Shown here piece by piece: positions 27,601 to 39,084 of a DNA stretch of 64,000 nt. Below the pieces are notes generated by a model. It did not search any database and had not been told where the DNA came from. It saw only the letters and a list, made by a program, of their open reading frames with translations. Each line of letters opens with the position of its first letter. Position 1 is the first letter of the stretch. The position numbers and the translations under genes are program-made. The DNA comes from Aporrectodea caliginosa (lineage: Eukaryota > Annelida > Clitellata > Crassiclitellata > Lumbricidae), in NCBI GenBank assembly GCA_020284085.1, contig JACEVL010000157.1, positions 161,001 through 225,000 on the forward strand, in the 5' to 3' direction.

Positions 27601-30600
27601 AATACAGACCCACAAGAATTTAGCAAATTATCCTATAGTTTTCAGTTTGGTAGGAAAGATGGTGCACCTAAAGAATCACAGTAGTATCTTAAATTTTGTT
27701 TAAATAGAGGGCTATATGTGTCCTTCTTGGTCGTGGCTCCAAAGTGGCAAGGAAAGAGCTCCAGTTCTGACACAAGGTATTGTGTTGCACGACTTATTTC
27801 CTGAAAGTGCCAAATCCTGCTACTAAATGTGCATCCAACTACCAAGTCAAAACCATCCAAGCACTTGAATGGCACCTTATATTTAAACTTAGTTTACGGA
27901 ATATGATCGCCTTACTACTTCAAATCCATTACCAAACATATAATGCAAAATTGTTGAATGTTATTTGCTACATAAACTTGTATATCAGTATAGTTAAATG
28001 CATAAGTTTTAATGTATACAATTCCTAACCTGTATGGGCATTCCTCTCCCCTCTTGCACTCGCCTTTAACCCAAAATGAGCATATGTGGGGACGATTGCG
28101 TTTGTAATAGGGTGCTGTTCGTGCCAATTTTAAGAGCATGTCACTGGCTGGCCTTGACTTTCCTAAGCCTCCCACCAGATTTGCACCATCCGAATTGGCA
28201 ATCTAGAACAAAACCAGTAACAATAAGTAAAATAAAATGCCATATACAAGTCACAACCTCATCATCAAACCTGACATAAAATTTTAGTGCGACAGGAAAT
28301 CAATCATGCAGTTTGTCATTAGTACATGCGTATGAACAGGATAGACCCATTTATGCACAATCGTTAGGAGCCAAAGTCATCATAACCAGGTTATGGACTG
28401 CAGCTATGAAAACTTTGGCTCAAAATACAGGAGTGTATTATTTATGTAAGTCTTAGTGCCACTAAACAGTTCAAAGACATTGGCTCTCTGATGCGAAAGT
28501 ACTGTCTTGCACTGCACCGTTTTGCATTTAGTGCTAAAGAGCAAATTCCCTTTTATCACATCTTAATTCATCTTTAAGTGCTAAATAGGTAGAATTATGA
28601 GCCATTGTACAAAAGCACATTCATGAGTAAAAGGGTCACGCGTAACAGCATTGCAAGTATGCATAAAATACATTCTATATGGCTATTTATATAGCGCATT
28701 TTGGAAACTCACAAAGGTGCAAAACATAGCCCTATGTAACAGATCTAAGAAGGTGTGAGTTGAAGTGGAAAATGTTTCTCAAGCTGTCTGCATATTTTTA
28801 GTGAAAGACTGTTTCGTAAGGATGGACCATTGAACGAGAAAGTGTGACAACATATTATGGGAGTGCGGAACCATCAAGTCTCCATGGGCTTCTGAACACA
28901 ACACCGTTGCCTTGACTGGCTACATACCAGCATTAGCACTTGGAACCATATCACACACCATGTTAAAACAAAGTCATCTGTATATAACAAAACAAGTGTG
29001 CAAATAGAACTAAATGTCAATTGATTCAAAATTGAACCTCATCTCACCAGTACCACACAGCAGTGAGCTATTTCAATAATTCATGTTACCTGTAAATTTT
29101 GAATTAAACAAGTGAATTGTAACAGAAATTGAAATTCTTACCTCACGTTCAACATTTTGCATGTAATATTCTTTGCCCACATCTGACTTGGGCATATCAT
29201 CTTGTAACTGCAAAGCCGCATCTCGCACCTGCACTGGGAGACCTACGAAAGACAATGAATGGTGTCACTACAAAAATTCAATACCACACTCTTGAAGATA
29301 TTAATTTAAATAGTAGCAACTCCTCATATCATTTATCTTTCTCCAACTCAGGCCACCTCCAGAAATGGTAGACTTGGTAAATTATTTCACCAGCTTATAT
29401 AAACATGAATAAATGTAATATTGCCTAATATTGTGATGTTTAGACATGCATTCTTCCTGAACTATATGTCCTATGTTGACGAGGTGCCATTTCCTGCTCC
29501 AGGCTGATGCAATCAACTGTCAGCAGCCAAGGATCAATCTGAAGGTCCTACATAAAGGGCATGCCATTTACTTCCCAGCTTATGCCATTACCAAATTGTA
29601 CTATTTACTGACAACTGCGCATGAACAAGAAGTCCAGTCAGCAGATCATGTGTGCTACTGATTAGACCAATGTGTTGCAAACTTCACTGTGCTCTTGAAT
29701 TGTTATTGTACTGTATTCTTAGTCGCAATCGTAATCATAAATTTGCATAGCATCACTTCAAGAGAAACTCCTCAGTGGCACTCACGGCCTGACAACACCG
29801 AACCATGATCAAAAAGAATGGTTTTCAATTGCTTGCGGAAAAAAGGCAAAGAAAGATCAAGAAGTTCATCATGGAGGTTGCTAGGCAACCTGTTCCCGAA
29901 AGATGGACTGACCACAGTGAAACTTTTACGAAGCACTGTGGAAGTTCCAGGAATAGGGTCAACCAGGTTGCCTTGAGTGGCAGAGCAAAGGAATCTACGG
30001 CCCGATATGGATGACACCGGCACACAAAGCACCCTAAGATAGACTGGGGCATGGCCTGCAAGACAATTACACATTTAGAAGCATTAGTACCTTAAACTCC
30101 AAGTGTTACTGTGCAGTAACTAACTGCTACTAAGGGAACTTTAGCCACTAAACAAAAGTACCATCTGATGTTTGCCGCAGCACTTAAAACGCTTTTCAAA
30201 GGTGCACCTGAGAAAAAACAAATGTCTGAACACATTATATTAAACAATGCGATGCACAAAGCGTCAAAAAGAGAACATTATCGTAACTACATAGAAACAT
30301 AGTCTACAAGGATGGATTGGCTGAATAAAACATATACTGTCTCTAGTACTCAACAGATTAAATTCATTTATTATCAGACTTCAGGTAATAATCCTCATCA
30401 ATTCATCCAAAGTTCAAAATAAAATACACAGAATAACTTAATTCTAATGCAAATACGTGAATTCTGACAGTTTACAGAAAACTATGGACTGAAGGTGCTT
30501 ACCATATTCTAAATCTAGCAGACACGTCTGACAAACATTTTTCATCTTGGCGCACGACTGGCAGACCTCTGTTTTCTTAAACCTCATACGAGCACCAGGA

Positions 30601-32983
30601 CACCATCGAAAGACGGTAAATGGACGCGCACACGTCTTGCACTCTTTGCCAAATCTGTCCTTTGTCTACGACACAACCAAATCTTTGATCAATATATGAG
30701 CAGCTGAGTAAGCCAAGACAAGTTTAAAACGGCAGGTATTTATAAACAATATTTCTGTAAAAACCAGGTGTCAGTATTAACGCATTAGTTGCTTGATTAA
30801 TAAGTTAAAATATTAACATGTTAAAAATAACATATTTTAAAGCATTTACAAACTCTTGAACAAAATGAACAGTTAATATACATATAAAATTAACAGTAGA
30901 AATGTGCTAAAAGAATTATAAATGCCCATATCCCATGCAAGATTTCTTGTCACTTTATTGGAACTCAAATTTTATCTCGTTTTCACATCATGTAATTAGT
31001 TTTAAGTACAGATTTTTCTTTCTGAACAAATTTAAAATTACATAGAGAAATACGGATACAAAATAGTGCTAGATGGGCAGTTTCTTTTGAAAACGTGCAC
31101 ATACAGCCATGTCTACATACTGCAGGAAGGAATTTAAATATCACTGAAGACTAACCATGTTACAATATTATGCAGTATTTTCTACTAAAGAATACCTCTC
31201 CAGCTCAATTGGCCAGCTGAAAAGTCTGTCCCCATTACCCTAGTAAAAAACACTTGGTCATTGTCTTTTACTGATAACATTCATGGTTAAAAATAGATTG
31301 TCTGTATAAAACACAACTCACCATACGAATATATGGATTGTCTCCTAGACATGTGTTACATAAGATGGGAAACTCCTAAAACAAAAAAAACAGCATCATT
31401 AACACGATGAAGTCAAAGCAGCCAAGTATGCATAAATACATCAAATTCATTCTAATTTTACTGAGCAATATTTACAATAACTATTACATAATATATATAA
31501 TTCTACAGTACAGGTTTACATCAGTCCTGTGGAGATCGAGTACCAAAAAAAACAATAATATGGCTGCCCCCAGATGTGAAGGACCACAGTCTGTTAATTC
31601 CGCTCAAGTAAGAACTTAGTATGAAAGTAAATGAAGCAAATTAATCATGTCATAAAAACCTTTCACTGTATAGTTCCAAAACACTTCCTAGAACCAGAAC
31701 ACTCAAGAAATTACGTCTAGTCAGTCCTTTGCAAAGAAATGGTGGTGCAGTAAGCGTAATAACTTTCGCATATGGTTTTGAATAAGGACTTGTACAATGG
31801 CATGTTTTGCAATCATAGATGCTGGCGATTTCTTGACTACGGCAGAACAGAACATGGATGCATGGATGATTTCAAGACTTTATAACATTTATTTTAGCTC
31901 TAAAAATAATTCCTTGATCATTGTTATTAAACCATTACTTACTTCTTAATTAAATAGAAGTTGTATTGAGGAAACAAATTCTAAATAGAAGCTGGATTGA
32001 TGAAAAAGATTCGGCAAGCATTTAGTATCGGGGTGCGTGTATTTTCTCCCATCATTTTACGCGTCGTGAGAGTCGGTTATGGTAAGGTTACGCGTCGTGA
32101 GGGTCGGTTAGGGTCAGGGTTAGTGTCGTCTTTAGAAAGAATCGTACCTTCCGCGCAACATGCCAAAAGATGCCGTCCGACGCCCGTAAACTTACGCACC
32201 CGATACTAAATGCTTGCCAAAGATTCTAGCCAAAGTAGAAGTTGGATTGATGAAAAACAATAATGCTACAATGGCCAAATAATTTACGATGCTAAACTAC
32301 ACGTTTACCCCTTATACTTGCATTTGCTCAAATCCTTTACCAAGTGAATTTAAAGCGAAATGATCACACGAATAAAACGACAATACACAGCGCGGCAAAC
32401 TTATAGTATCGTGGGCTGAAGGATTATACAATATCTTTGGGCATGCTGCACGGACGCTAAACGCTACCGGGTTTTCTGGGTGCGGGCAGAATCCTCAAAA
32501 CCCGAAAGGTATTTCGGCCGGATTCCCGGAACTGATTTCCTAAGTCCGACAAGAAAGAATAAAATTAACAAATAAACGTTTGAATAGGCAGTATATCGAT
32601 ATACATCAAGGTCACGCTAGGTCTTTGTCATGTTTACAATTTAACTCTGAATAGCTCGGCCGCTTTCTAGAAAACTGTTTTCGGGAAATCGGGCTTTTGT
32701 CTGTTTTCAGCGTTTTCGGGGATTCGGGCTGACCCCGGTTTTCTAATGACGACACTAACCCTAATACTGACCGACCCTCACGCCGCCAGTAAACTTACGC
32801 ACTATATCCTTCAGCCCCCGATACTATAAGCATGCCGAATACACTCGCTCGGAATTGTTGACGTTTTTTAAAATTGTGATGTATGTCGACTAGATCTGAC
32901 GCATGGAAAATGGCAGCCAAAAGACTTACGCTTTCTTCCCAGTTCTGTCTGTTGTAGTTGTTTGCGCTTTTTGACATCGCCAT
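24456..32983 (-). CDS. rbm22: Pre-mRNA-splicing factor RBM22, nine exons, 449 aa
   Basis: RBM22 (yeast Cwc2/Ecm2 counterpart) is a nuclear spliceosome protein that contacts U6 snRNA and the catalytic core in the activated complex. The nine exons total 1350 bases with an unbroken frame. The N-terminus has [11 protein letters not shown] and paired CxxC zinc-binding motifs (Cys24/27, Cys45/48 and later pairs). A CCCH finger follows (Cys165, Cys173, Cys179, His183), then an RRM at about 232-305 with RNP2 IYVGNL (234-239) and RNP1 QQCAFVHF (267-274). The C-terminus is Pro/Met/Gly-rich and ends near [12 protein letters not shown], as in vertebrates. The human protein is about 420 aa; the extra length is in the proline-rich tail and linkers. 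All key zinc and RNP residues that I can check are present, so the gene looks functional. It is convergent with the JAKMIP-like gene, and its introns hold only repeats. Confidence 0.97.
24620..25182 (-). other. rbm22 intron 8
   Basis: No gene or recognised repeat. The proximal frame reading on from exon 9 is intron read-through. Confidence 0.7.
25183..25368 (-). CDS. rbm22: rbm22 exon 8
   Basis: It encodes the proline-rich segment ([17 protein letters not shown], then a P7 run). Acceptor ATATTTCAG, donor CCAG/GTATG. Confidence 0.95.
25792..26045 (-). CDS. rbm22: rbm22 exon 7 (second part of RRM)
   Basis: It encodes [14 protein letters not shown] through RNP1 QQCAFVHF and [17 protein letters not shown], then LDPVPGLPG. 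Acceptor TTTTTTCAG, donor GGAG/GTATG. Confidence 0.97.
26046..27182 (-). other. rbm22 intron 6
   Basis: AT-rich. CTGAATGCTGAGGATATCAG occurs once complete at 26207-26226 and once truncated at about 26177-26190, a local duplication. No gene. Confidence 0.6.
27183..27383 (-). CDS. rbm22: rbm22 exon 6 (first part of RRM)
   Basis: It carries the last His of the CCCH finger, the [19 protein letters not shown] signature and RNP2 IYVGNL. Donor CTGAA/GTAAGT. Confidence 0.97.
28030..28202 (-). CDS. rbm22: rbm22 exon 5 (CCCH zinc finger)
   Basis: It encodes [19 protein letters not shown], then the CCCH finger ([18 protein letters not shown]). Acceptor CTAG, donor ACAG/GTTAGG. Confidence 0.97.
28203..29141 (-). 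other. rbm22 intron 4
   Basis: No gene. TTTATATAGCGCATTTTGGA near 28686-28705 resembles an old L2-type tail. Confidence 0.5.
29142..29242 (-). CDS. rbm22: rbm22 exon 4
   Basis: It encodes [11 protein letters not shown] and [20 protein letters not shown], matching the vertebrate protein. Donor GAG/GTAAG. Confidence 0.96.
29772..30074 (-). mobile_element. Decayed L2-like LINE reverse transcriptase C-terminus
   Basis: The minus-strand frame reads [20 protein letters not shown], then a worn version of the family ending with [10 protein letters not shown]. The same pattern occurs at 35156-35505 (-) and 52600-52800 (+). The copy lies in the third intron of rbm22. Confidence 0.75.
30503..30665 (-). 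CDS. rbm22: rbm22 exon 3 (zinc-binding N-terminal domain)
   Basis: It encodes [19 protein letters not shown] and [20 protein letters not shown], with several CxxC pairs as in human RBM22. Acceptor CGTAG, donor TATG/GTAAGC. Confidence 0.97.
30666..31321 (-). other. rbm22 intron 2
   Basis: AT-rich, no gene or clear repeat seen. Confidence 0.6.
31322..31375 (-). CDS. rbm22: rbm22 exon 2
   Basis: 18 codons, [18 protein letters not shown], with the first CxxC. Acceptor TTTTAG, donor ATG/GTGAG. Confidence 0.96.
31945..32262 (-). repeat. 36-bp-type repeats TTCATCAATCCAACTTCTAT in rbm22 intron 1
   Basis: On the plus strand AAATAGAAGTTGTATTGAGG, AAATAGAAGCTGGATTGATG and GTAGAAGTTGGATTGATGAA are reverse-complement copies of the tandem unit inside the P-like element at 40934-41145. 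The MITE at 32013-32218 has inserted between two of them. Confidence 0.7.
32013..32218. mobile_element. MITE with GGCAAGCATTTAGTATCGGG ends, 206 bp
   Basis: Both ends carry GGCAAGCATTTAGTATCGGG inverted. The flanks AAAGATTC (32005-32012 and 32219-32226) are a perfect 8-bp target duplication, so hAT-like. The interior carries the telomere-like core (GGTCGGTTAGGGTCAGGG). A second copy lies at 41327-41525. Confidence 0.88.
32394..32836. mobile_element. Foldback element related to the GGCAAGC MITE
   Basis: The left end reads GGCAAACTTATAGTATCG and the inverted right end GGCATGCTTATAGTATCG, each followed by GGGCTGAAGGAT. The interior has CCCGAAA and TTTCGGG-type inverted words and the GACCGACCCTCACG core. 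The flanks do not form a clear duplication. It lies in rbm22 intron 1, ending about 94 bp before exon 1. Confidence 0.65.
32930..32983 (-). CDS. rbm22: rbm22 exon 1 with start codon
   Basis: It encodes [18 protein letters not shown], where human RBM22 has MATSLGSNTYNRQNWED. Donor AGC/GTAAGT. The outer ATG at 32983 aligns with the human start and is preferred over the Met at residue 3. Confidence 0.95.
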
Positions 32984-33140
32984 CTTTACTTCGTAAAATA
33001 ACGTAATTAAACCACAATTAGGTAGAATTTATACAGTATTAAGACTTTGAAAAACAAACTTAAGTCGCACTCGTTTCGATTACGACAAAGGAAATGCGTT
33101 CTTGTTTGGTTGTCTTTCATACGATTATATAGCGCTGTAC
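32984..33140 (-). promoter_or_regulatory. Probable rbm22 5' UTR and promoter
   Basis: This sequence is immediately upstream of exon 1. I see no TATA box at a convincing distance and no sharp motif; the call rests on position only. Confidence 0.3.
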
Positions 33141-33320
33141 TACAGATGTCCGTACTAATTTTTGTCGCTCTTTATGGAGAAAGTTAAATTGTCAATTTGT
33201 TCTTCTGTATAATCAATTCAGTATTTTTTAGCTCTCTGGTGAGATCATGTATAAATTTCAAATAAATTACTGTGAGATTATTAATTGATATGCATAATGC
33301 AGGCGATTCAATGAAGCACG

Positions 33321-33434
33321 TACTTACTTACTTACTTATGGTTCGGGAGCTAAGGAAATGAAGCAAAGATAAACACATTACCCTGCCAGCATTTTCATGG
33401 AAATTAAGCAAGTAAGTAGGTAAGTAAGTAAGTG

Positions 33435-33470
<36 letters not shown>

Positions 33471-33473
33471 CGG
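33321..33473. repeat. Inverted tetranucleotide repeats (ACTT)n ... (AAGT)n
   Basis: ACTTACTTACTTACTT is followed about 70 bases later by a long AAGT run, forming a potential hairpin. The loop has CCTGCCAGCATTTTCATGG, a near copy of sequence at 112-130. Confidence 0.85.
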
Positions 33474-33475
33474 CA

Positions 33476-35098
33476 TAGCCTATTCTTTATTTTTCTTTGT
33501 TTACATATTGATCTTCTTAGTAAATTGCAATGTTATTAGCCTATTTAGTTAAAATTTTGATAGGAATTAGTTTATGTTGCCGACAGATAGGCTATTATAA
33601 ATAGAGGACTATAGCGTATACTCAAGATTTAACCCATCGTCTGCATGGTAACGATTTTTATAGTCCCTGCATCTCAGCCAAGGCCGATGAATTTTTGTAG
33701 CACACTTTTATTCCTTGTACAAAGAGCGGTTGAGTGCTATTCCCTTCGTCAGAATTTATATAACGATTGCCTATGTGCAGGGCATATATAGGCCTACATG
33801 TGTCCTCGGCCTGACTTCCCCCGGATTTTAACCTGGCACCGGAACGGACCAAACAATCTAATTATTGCGGACTTGATTTGATATAGCGCTGGTCTCCCTG
33901 GCGTGGCTTCTGTGTGGCTGAGAAATTTCGGAGATTTACATTACATTACTTTGCGTTGAATTGCTTAAACTAAGCACAAAACGATTCAGACGTCTGCAGT
34001 TGCAAGAGTTGGCCTATAGCCCTATACGTACGTTCTTCCCAATGCAGTTCTGTGTATACCTGCAGGAATCACATCCCACGTATTATACTAATCAAACGCC
34101 CAACCACATCCCACATATTAGCCTATAACCTACTAATCAAACGCCCGCTGCCCTGCGTCAGTCGCCTATTCAAACGATTCGCAAACACTTGATCGACTCA
34201 TCTTCCGTCCTCATGAGTTGCCTTCAAAGGAGTTCTCTTTGATGATTCCACCGCCACCGCCACCGCCCGTGTTTGTTCCGCCAAGGTGCGATTCGTGACA
34301 TGTGTCCCATGCATGGCAGTCTACGTAATATTCTTCGACAGTTATTGCCCAGACAACTCTACACACCCTTGCAGTCCGACGCCAAGGTTCGTCGTCCTTC
34401 AGCAAAGAAGAACTTGTATGCGTACGCCTATAATTTATAGAAGTGAAGGCAACCAATGGCCTAGGCATTCAGATGTCTATATAAGCAGCTGCATGCGTCA
34501 AGGAAGTTCAACGGCCAAGGTCCTCTCTCTCTCTATCTGGCTCATTGACGAGTATAGTGCAGGAATGCATTAGGCCTATTCCATAATATATATAGGCCTA
34601 CATCAAAACATATAAAGTATTTTGAAAGCATACTAACATACATATTATACATGGGACCATGGGCTGTCTGTTCTGTTAGGCTAGTAGTTAAGATTTATGT
34701 CGTCTGTCATTTGCGTTCTTGTGAATTGTTTCAATTGCATAACTGTACACTGTACCGATTGCGATGTGTCAACCGGATTGTTTCAATAAAGGAAGAATTA
34801 TTATTATATTTTGAATTCACACAGCCCAACGATTCGATCGTGACCGGAGGCTGTATAGGCCTATATGCGCAGGGTTTATAACAATAGGGCCTATATTGGA
34901 AAATAGTGTCTTCATGCGCTTTAGCTCTATAATCTGAATTATTTTGCAGTTGCGAATATTGAACGAAATTTTGCAAATCTAAAACCTAAGCCTAGGATAT
35001 ATATGGCCTATCTGACGAATCAATAAACAGTAGGCCTACTCATGCACTAGTCGCTATTTGGAAAACACAAAAAAAGTATGAAACAAGAATCAGATTGT
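33476..35098. other. Gene-free stretch
   Basis: No coding exon is recognised. Frames at 34211-34573 and 34651-34976 lack domain-like content. TATAGGCCTA words are frequent. A TATAGCGCTGG word near 33881-33891 resembles a retroposon tail. Confidence 0.4.
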
Positions 35099-35099
35099 A

Positions 35100-35510
35100 A
35101 TTGTAATTTGTAATTGTAATTGTAATTGAACATTTGTATAGCGCCACTCTGAGATTCAGAGGCGCTCCCGACCCAGGCCTCTAACAAATAAGATAGTCTT
35201 CAGGCGTTTCCGAAACAGAGGAAGAGAAAGGCTGAGGAGCTCAAGACGCAATTCATGCGGAAGATAGTTCCAACTGGAGGGGCCGACATACGCAAAGCTT
35301 CTGGATTTGAGCAGTTGCACCACGCTTGCGAGGGACACTGGGACAGCCAGGAGGCCTCTGGCGGCCGAGCCGCCGAGCGCATTACAGAGCGACCATGCAG
35401 GGAGTGTAAAAACCGACGTGCATAAGGCCTGAAGGTATGAAGGAGGTGTATACCCCGAGCAGAGAGTTGTGCATAAGATGGTCGATTACTGTAGCAGAAG
35501 CACATTTAGG
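35100..35510 (-). mobile_element. 3' end of an L2-like LINE, decayed
   Basis: On the minus strand the sequence encodes RRFLHSLHGRSV, then in another frame SSWNYLPHELRLELL and LFRKRLKTILFVRGLGRERL. It ends with GGGAGCGCCTCTGAATCTCA, GTGGCGCTATACAAATG and an AATTAC repeat. Frames are broken and only the terminal part remains. Confidence 0.75.
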
Positions 35511-35959
35511 TGACGGGTCTTCCCTTTTAGACGGCGGATCTCATAGTTTATAGGTAGAGGATCTCAAATCAAAGGTGCTGGATCTCAGATCCGGCGAAAT
35601 CCTGCTGAATTTAACCCCTGTCGTGACCTCCGCCGCATTTGATTCATGCTAAACTTTTAAACTGCTTCTGCTACTGCGTATACCTTCATTATTCAATCCA
35701 CTGCTTTTTTCTAGAAAAAAGGTTCCGGAACTCAGCAAAATTAATTGTCAAATTCAGAACAGTTATATAGGGGCATATTTTATGGTAATATTTCTATTTC
35801 ATGTTTATCAATACCAATAAACACGGAAAGCACTGAAATTAAATTAAAGTAGGCCCTATCTATTATTAATTTTAAATAGGCGTAATTTTTTATGAAAAAT
35901 TTAAATTAACGAAATTATTTTTTAATAGCTGAAAAAGGTCCCGGAAAGCCGTTCCGGAC
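35511..35959. other. Gene-free stretch
   Basis: Nothing recognised. Short words such as TCCGGAACC and GGTCCCGGAAAGCC (to about 35950) hint at another decayed element. Confidence 0.35.
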
Positions 35960-37125
35960 CGATCCGGCTGAAAAAAGCATTGATTCAATCTAAGTTTGAT
36001 TACTGTAATTTCCTATTTCTCAAACTTGAATCCATGCATCCAAATTAACCCTAGGGCTACTAAGCTTTTTTTGTAACACGGACTACCAAGGGGGGGGTGG
36101 TTACCACCCCCCTGGATTTCGTGTTTGGTTTTACATATCATAACTTGTAATATAGCATTGGATTCAGCATTCATTTCTGCACAGAATGGTATATTTAGTT
36201 GTACATTATGTGAATGCACCTCGAAATTACATCACTTTTAACAACGGGACCCATTAATTAGCAATATTGTATATTATTGCGTACATTTTGTACTTTTTGG
36301 ATAAACAAATATAAGATTATGTGTGTTTTGAAACTAATCTATGTATAAAAGATACACAAAATCATCCCTACACATGTTTATATAGTATAAATGTACATCC
36401 ATACATATATATCCATACATATATATCGGTTTACGTTATAACGCTGTATTCAGCCATTTTCACACAGATTACGCGTATTATTATTTATTTTGATCACTTC
36501 CGGTATTCAAAAGACAAAGATGTAGGTATGCAAATGAAGCCCTTCATTCCCTCTAAAGAATGGTATCTTTGTTTCTCTTCCAGGAAGACAAATGAATACG
36601 CTACAGACAAAAACTAAGGGGGGAGTCCTTCCATTCAGCCATTTTTCACGCATGTTACGCGTATTATAATTTATTTTGAGCACTTCCGGTTGTCTCAGGT
36701 CAACTCAGTGACCATAGAAATGTAGCCCCACATTCCCTCTATAGAATGGTATAATTTGTGTCTCTTAATATTAAATGACGAATAAGATATAGTCGAAAAT
36801 CTAGGGGGGGTGGTATCCACCCCCCTGGTACCTCGGGTATATTGGGTATAACTTTTGAACGGTGTGAGATATCATCTCACATTTTACCTCAAAACGTGTG
36901 CAAATGAACCCCCTACAGCTACCTAAAAGGTCAAATTTTTATTCCATACGGAAAAAGTTTGAGATGAAAAAAACCTAGGGGGGGGGGTGGCAACCACCCC
37001 CCCCTTGGTAGCCCGAGGGTTAAGCGTCGTCGACAACACCATCCTCAAATCAATCCATTGGCTAAAGATCCCAGAGCGAATCCACATCAAAGTCCTATCA
37101 CTAACCTACAACTCCTTAATATATA
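35960..37125 (+). pseudogene. L2-like LINE fragment split by a MITE
   Basis: Left of the MITE the frame reads KFDYCNFLFLKLES. Right of it, VDNTILKSIHWLKIPERIHI and KVLSLTYNSL follow. These correspond to the DYCNSLL...LHWLPV..RI.YK.L.LTY pattern after the catalytic part of L2/CR1-type reverse transcriptases. The MITE at 36049-37019 sits at a TTAA within it. Confidence 0.6.
36049..37019. mobile_element. piggyBac-like MITE with TTAA target, 971 bp
   Basis: TTAA flanks both sides (36045-36048 and 37020-37023). The inverted ends read CCCTAGGGCTACTAAG and CCCTCGGGCTACCAAG, each leading into a G/C-run block with GTGGTTACCAC or similar. CCY-starting ends at TTAA fit piggyBac. Inside, two versions of a segment of about 180 bp (ACGCGTATTA, TTATTTTGA-CACTTCCGGT, CATTCCCTCTA-AGAATGGTAT) lie near 36468-36600 and 36655-36780. 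No transposase. Confidence 0.8.
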
Positions 37126-38375
37126 GGCTTGCTTTCTGTAAAAGATGATTTTCTGGTGTTGACGTCTACGCATTGGGTCTGGCGCGCCAACGGTTGATGC
37201 CTGGTGCTGCAAACAACGGAAGTATATAGGTCCATACAGGTTGCTAATAATATTGTTCTGTACGGTTCTGCATGTCCACTGGATTGTGATATTTGAATTG
37301 GATTGTGATTAGAGGCAACACAACTAGCGATTGATCACTCGTGCTGTCGTGCATCATGATAACGGCGCTATAATACTGTAACATGGAATACGCAGTTTAG
37401 ATATATATATTGGCTTATATTAGAATAGCAACATTGAAGCTGCCATGAAAAAGTACTGCACCAGTTGCGATTACCCTTTTAGGGCCTTTTTTATAAGTAG
37501 CCTGATGTCATAATCGCCAGATATGATATCATCGCAAGATGACGTAATATTCCTTTATTCTAATCAGTTCCTGGAACATTTGATTCATTTCTGTCGAAGG
37601 TAGCAGACGGTATCAAGAAGACGATAGAGAAGGCAACGAAAAATGTCAAAGAAATCAAAAAAGATAACAAAAATGACGAGAGACACAACAAAGGTGGTAA
37701 GGAAGATGACGAACAAGAGTTCCGAACAGTCGATCGTCGAAGGGAAACAGAAATTATTCGCAATGGTATGACAGAAATTTTTCACGTATAGGCCTACTTT
37801 CAACGACCGAAAATAATCGGTAAGTAAGTAATGAAATAAATATTATGGTAAAACCATAGACGGGTAAAACATGAAATTATTATTTGATGCGAGTAAGAAA
37901 TTATTTGGAACTAAATTAGAAAATAAGTATTACATTAAAGTAAGAAAATTTTATGGCGTGCGTTCCCTTCTTTTACTGCATCTGTTGTTCATGATCTTGG
38001 TTTGTTAAATATTTATTTAGCGCCCTTTCAAGTGCCATTCAAGACCGTTTGACACAGAAGCGTCAAACTGCCTCCTAAATCCTAATCAATGTAAGAAAGA
38101 GAGACAAACACAGTCGAAAGCCATAGCAACAGACTGCATGCAGAGAGACGAGTTGACGTCAGACAGAGAAACAGAAACAAAACAGACAGTCGATATAAGT
38201 AGAATAGAAGGACAGATGGACGACAGCCAGACGCAGACATATATTTTCATAATGTCTCTAATCATGGACGCATGCATATAGCTACGCAATTTAATTATAA
38301 AAAAGTCTGATTTATAATCTGCTGTTACCTTGTCTTAAGCAAAGATGGTCTATAGCCTACCATCGATGGTCTATA
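37126..38375. other. Gene-free stretch with a retroposon tail
   Basis: No gene recognised. TTTATTTAGCGCCCTTTCAA near 38012-38031 followed by AAGTGCCATTCAAGACC is a minus-strand L2-type tail. Lysine-rich sequence around 37610-37760 has no supported frame. Confidence 0.4.
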
Positions 38376-38383
38376 CTACAGAG
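38376..38383. repeat. Left target-site duplication of the P-like element
   Basis: CTACAGAG, identical to 41904-41911. Confidence 0.9.
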
Positions 38384-38537
38384 CACAATGTAAGAAATAG
38401 GATGGTGACTCCACTTACGTCTCGAAATTGGTTAATAATAATTTATTCGCCCGATGCCACCGGTGGCGCTCTGCGTCCGGCTTTATCGAATACGCGTACA
38501 ATAAACGCACATATCGGTACGTTTAAAGTATTTGGAA

Positions 38538-38859
38538 CAGGACCGGATTTAAGGATGGGCTACATGGGCGCTAGCCCAGAGGCCCCACCACTTAGGGGCC
38601 CCAACCAGTTGCATTTTTCTGCTTCCCTTCACTGTAATTTTCTGACTAGGGAAGAGATTCTAAGAGTGACTAGTAGTCGACTAGGTCTGAGTGGTAGGCT
38701 TCCAAATGGCCACTGTGATAAATAATCATAATTTTGAGGTATTGGGGTTGTCCCTGTTGGAGACTGCACATCAACAAAGGCAAAAATATGTTGCACAAAA
38801 GGGCCCGACCATATTGGGTACCGTATCCATATGCTCCCACCACCCTAAATCCGGTCCTG
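38538..38859. mobile_element. hAT-type MITE with CAGGACCGGATTTA ends, 322 bp
   Basis: Inverted ends CAGGACCGGATTTAAGG and CAGGACCGGATTTAGGG. Perfect 8-bp duplication ATTTGGAA at 38530-38537 and 38860-38867. It lies inside the P-like element, so it is younger. Confidence 0.92.
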
Positions 38860-38875
38860 ATTTGGAAGTGCTATT

Positions 38876-38953
38876 ACCAGAAATGTAGGCCTACCACTCC
38901 CTCTGACATGATAGCACCAGAAATGTAGGCCTACCACTCCCTCTGACATGATA
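38876..38953 (+). repeat. Tandem duplication of about 40 bp
   Basis: Two copies of a unit beginning CCAGAAATGTAGGCCTACCA and ending CTCTGACATGATA. Confidence 0.9.
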
Positions 38954-39084
38954 TTATCACAGTTGAACTAGTATCCTTCCACCAAACCAGTATCCTACCA
39001 ATACTGTACCATATAACTATACAAAACAGTACAACTGCAGCACAAAATACTTTCAGAATGCCACCTCTCAGTAAACGTTCGTAC

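Noticed and set aside
34211..34573. Overlapping frames with a glycine run
   Set aside because: The run comes from a short CCGCCA repeat, and no domain or splice evidence supports a gene.
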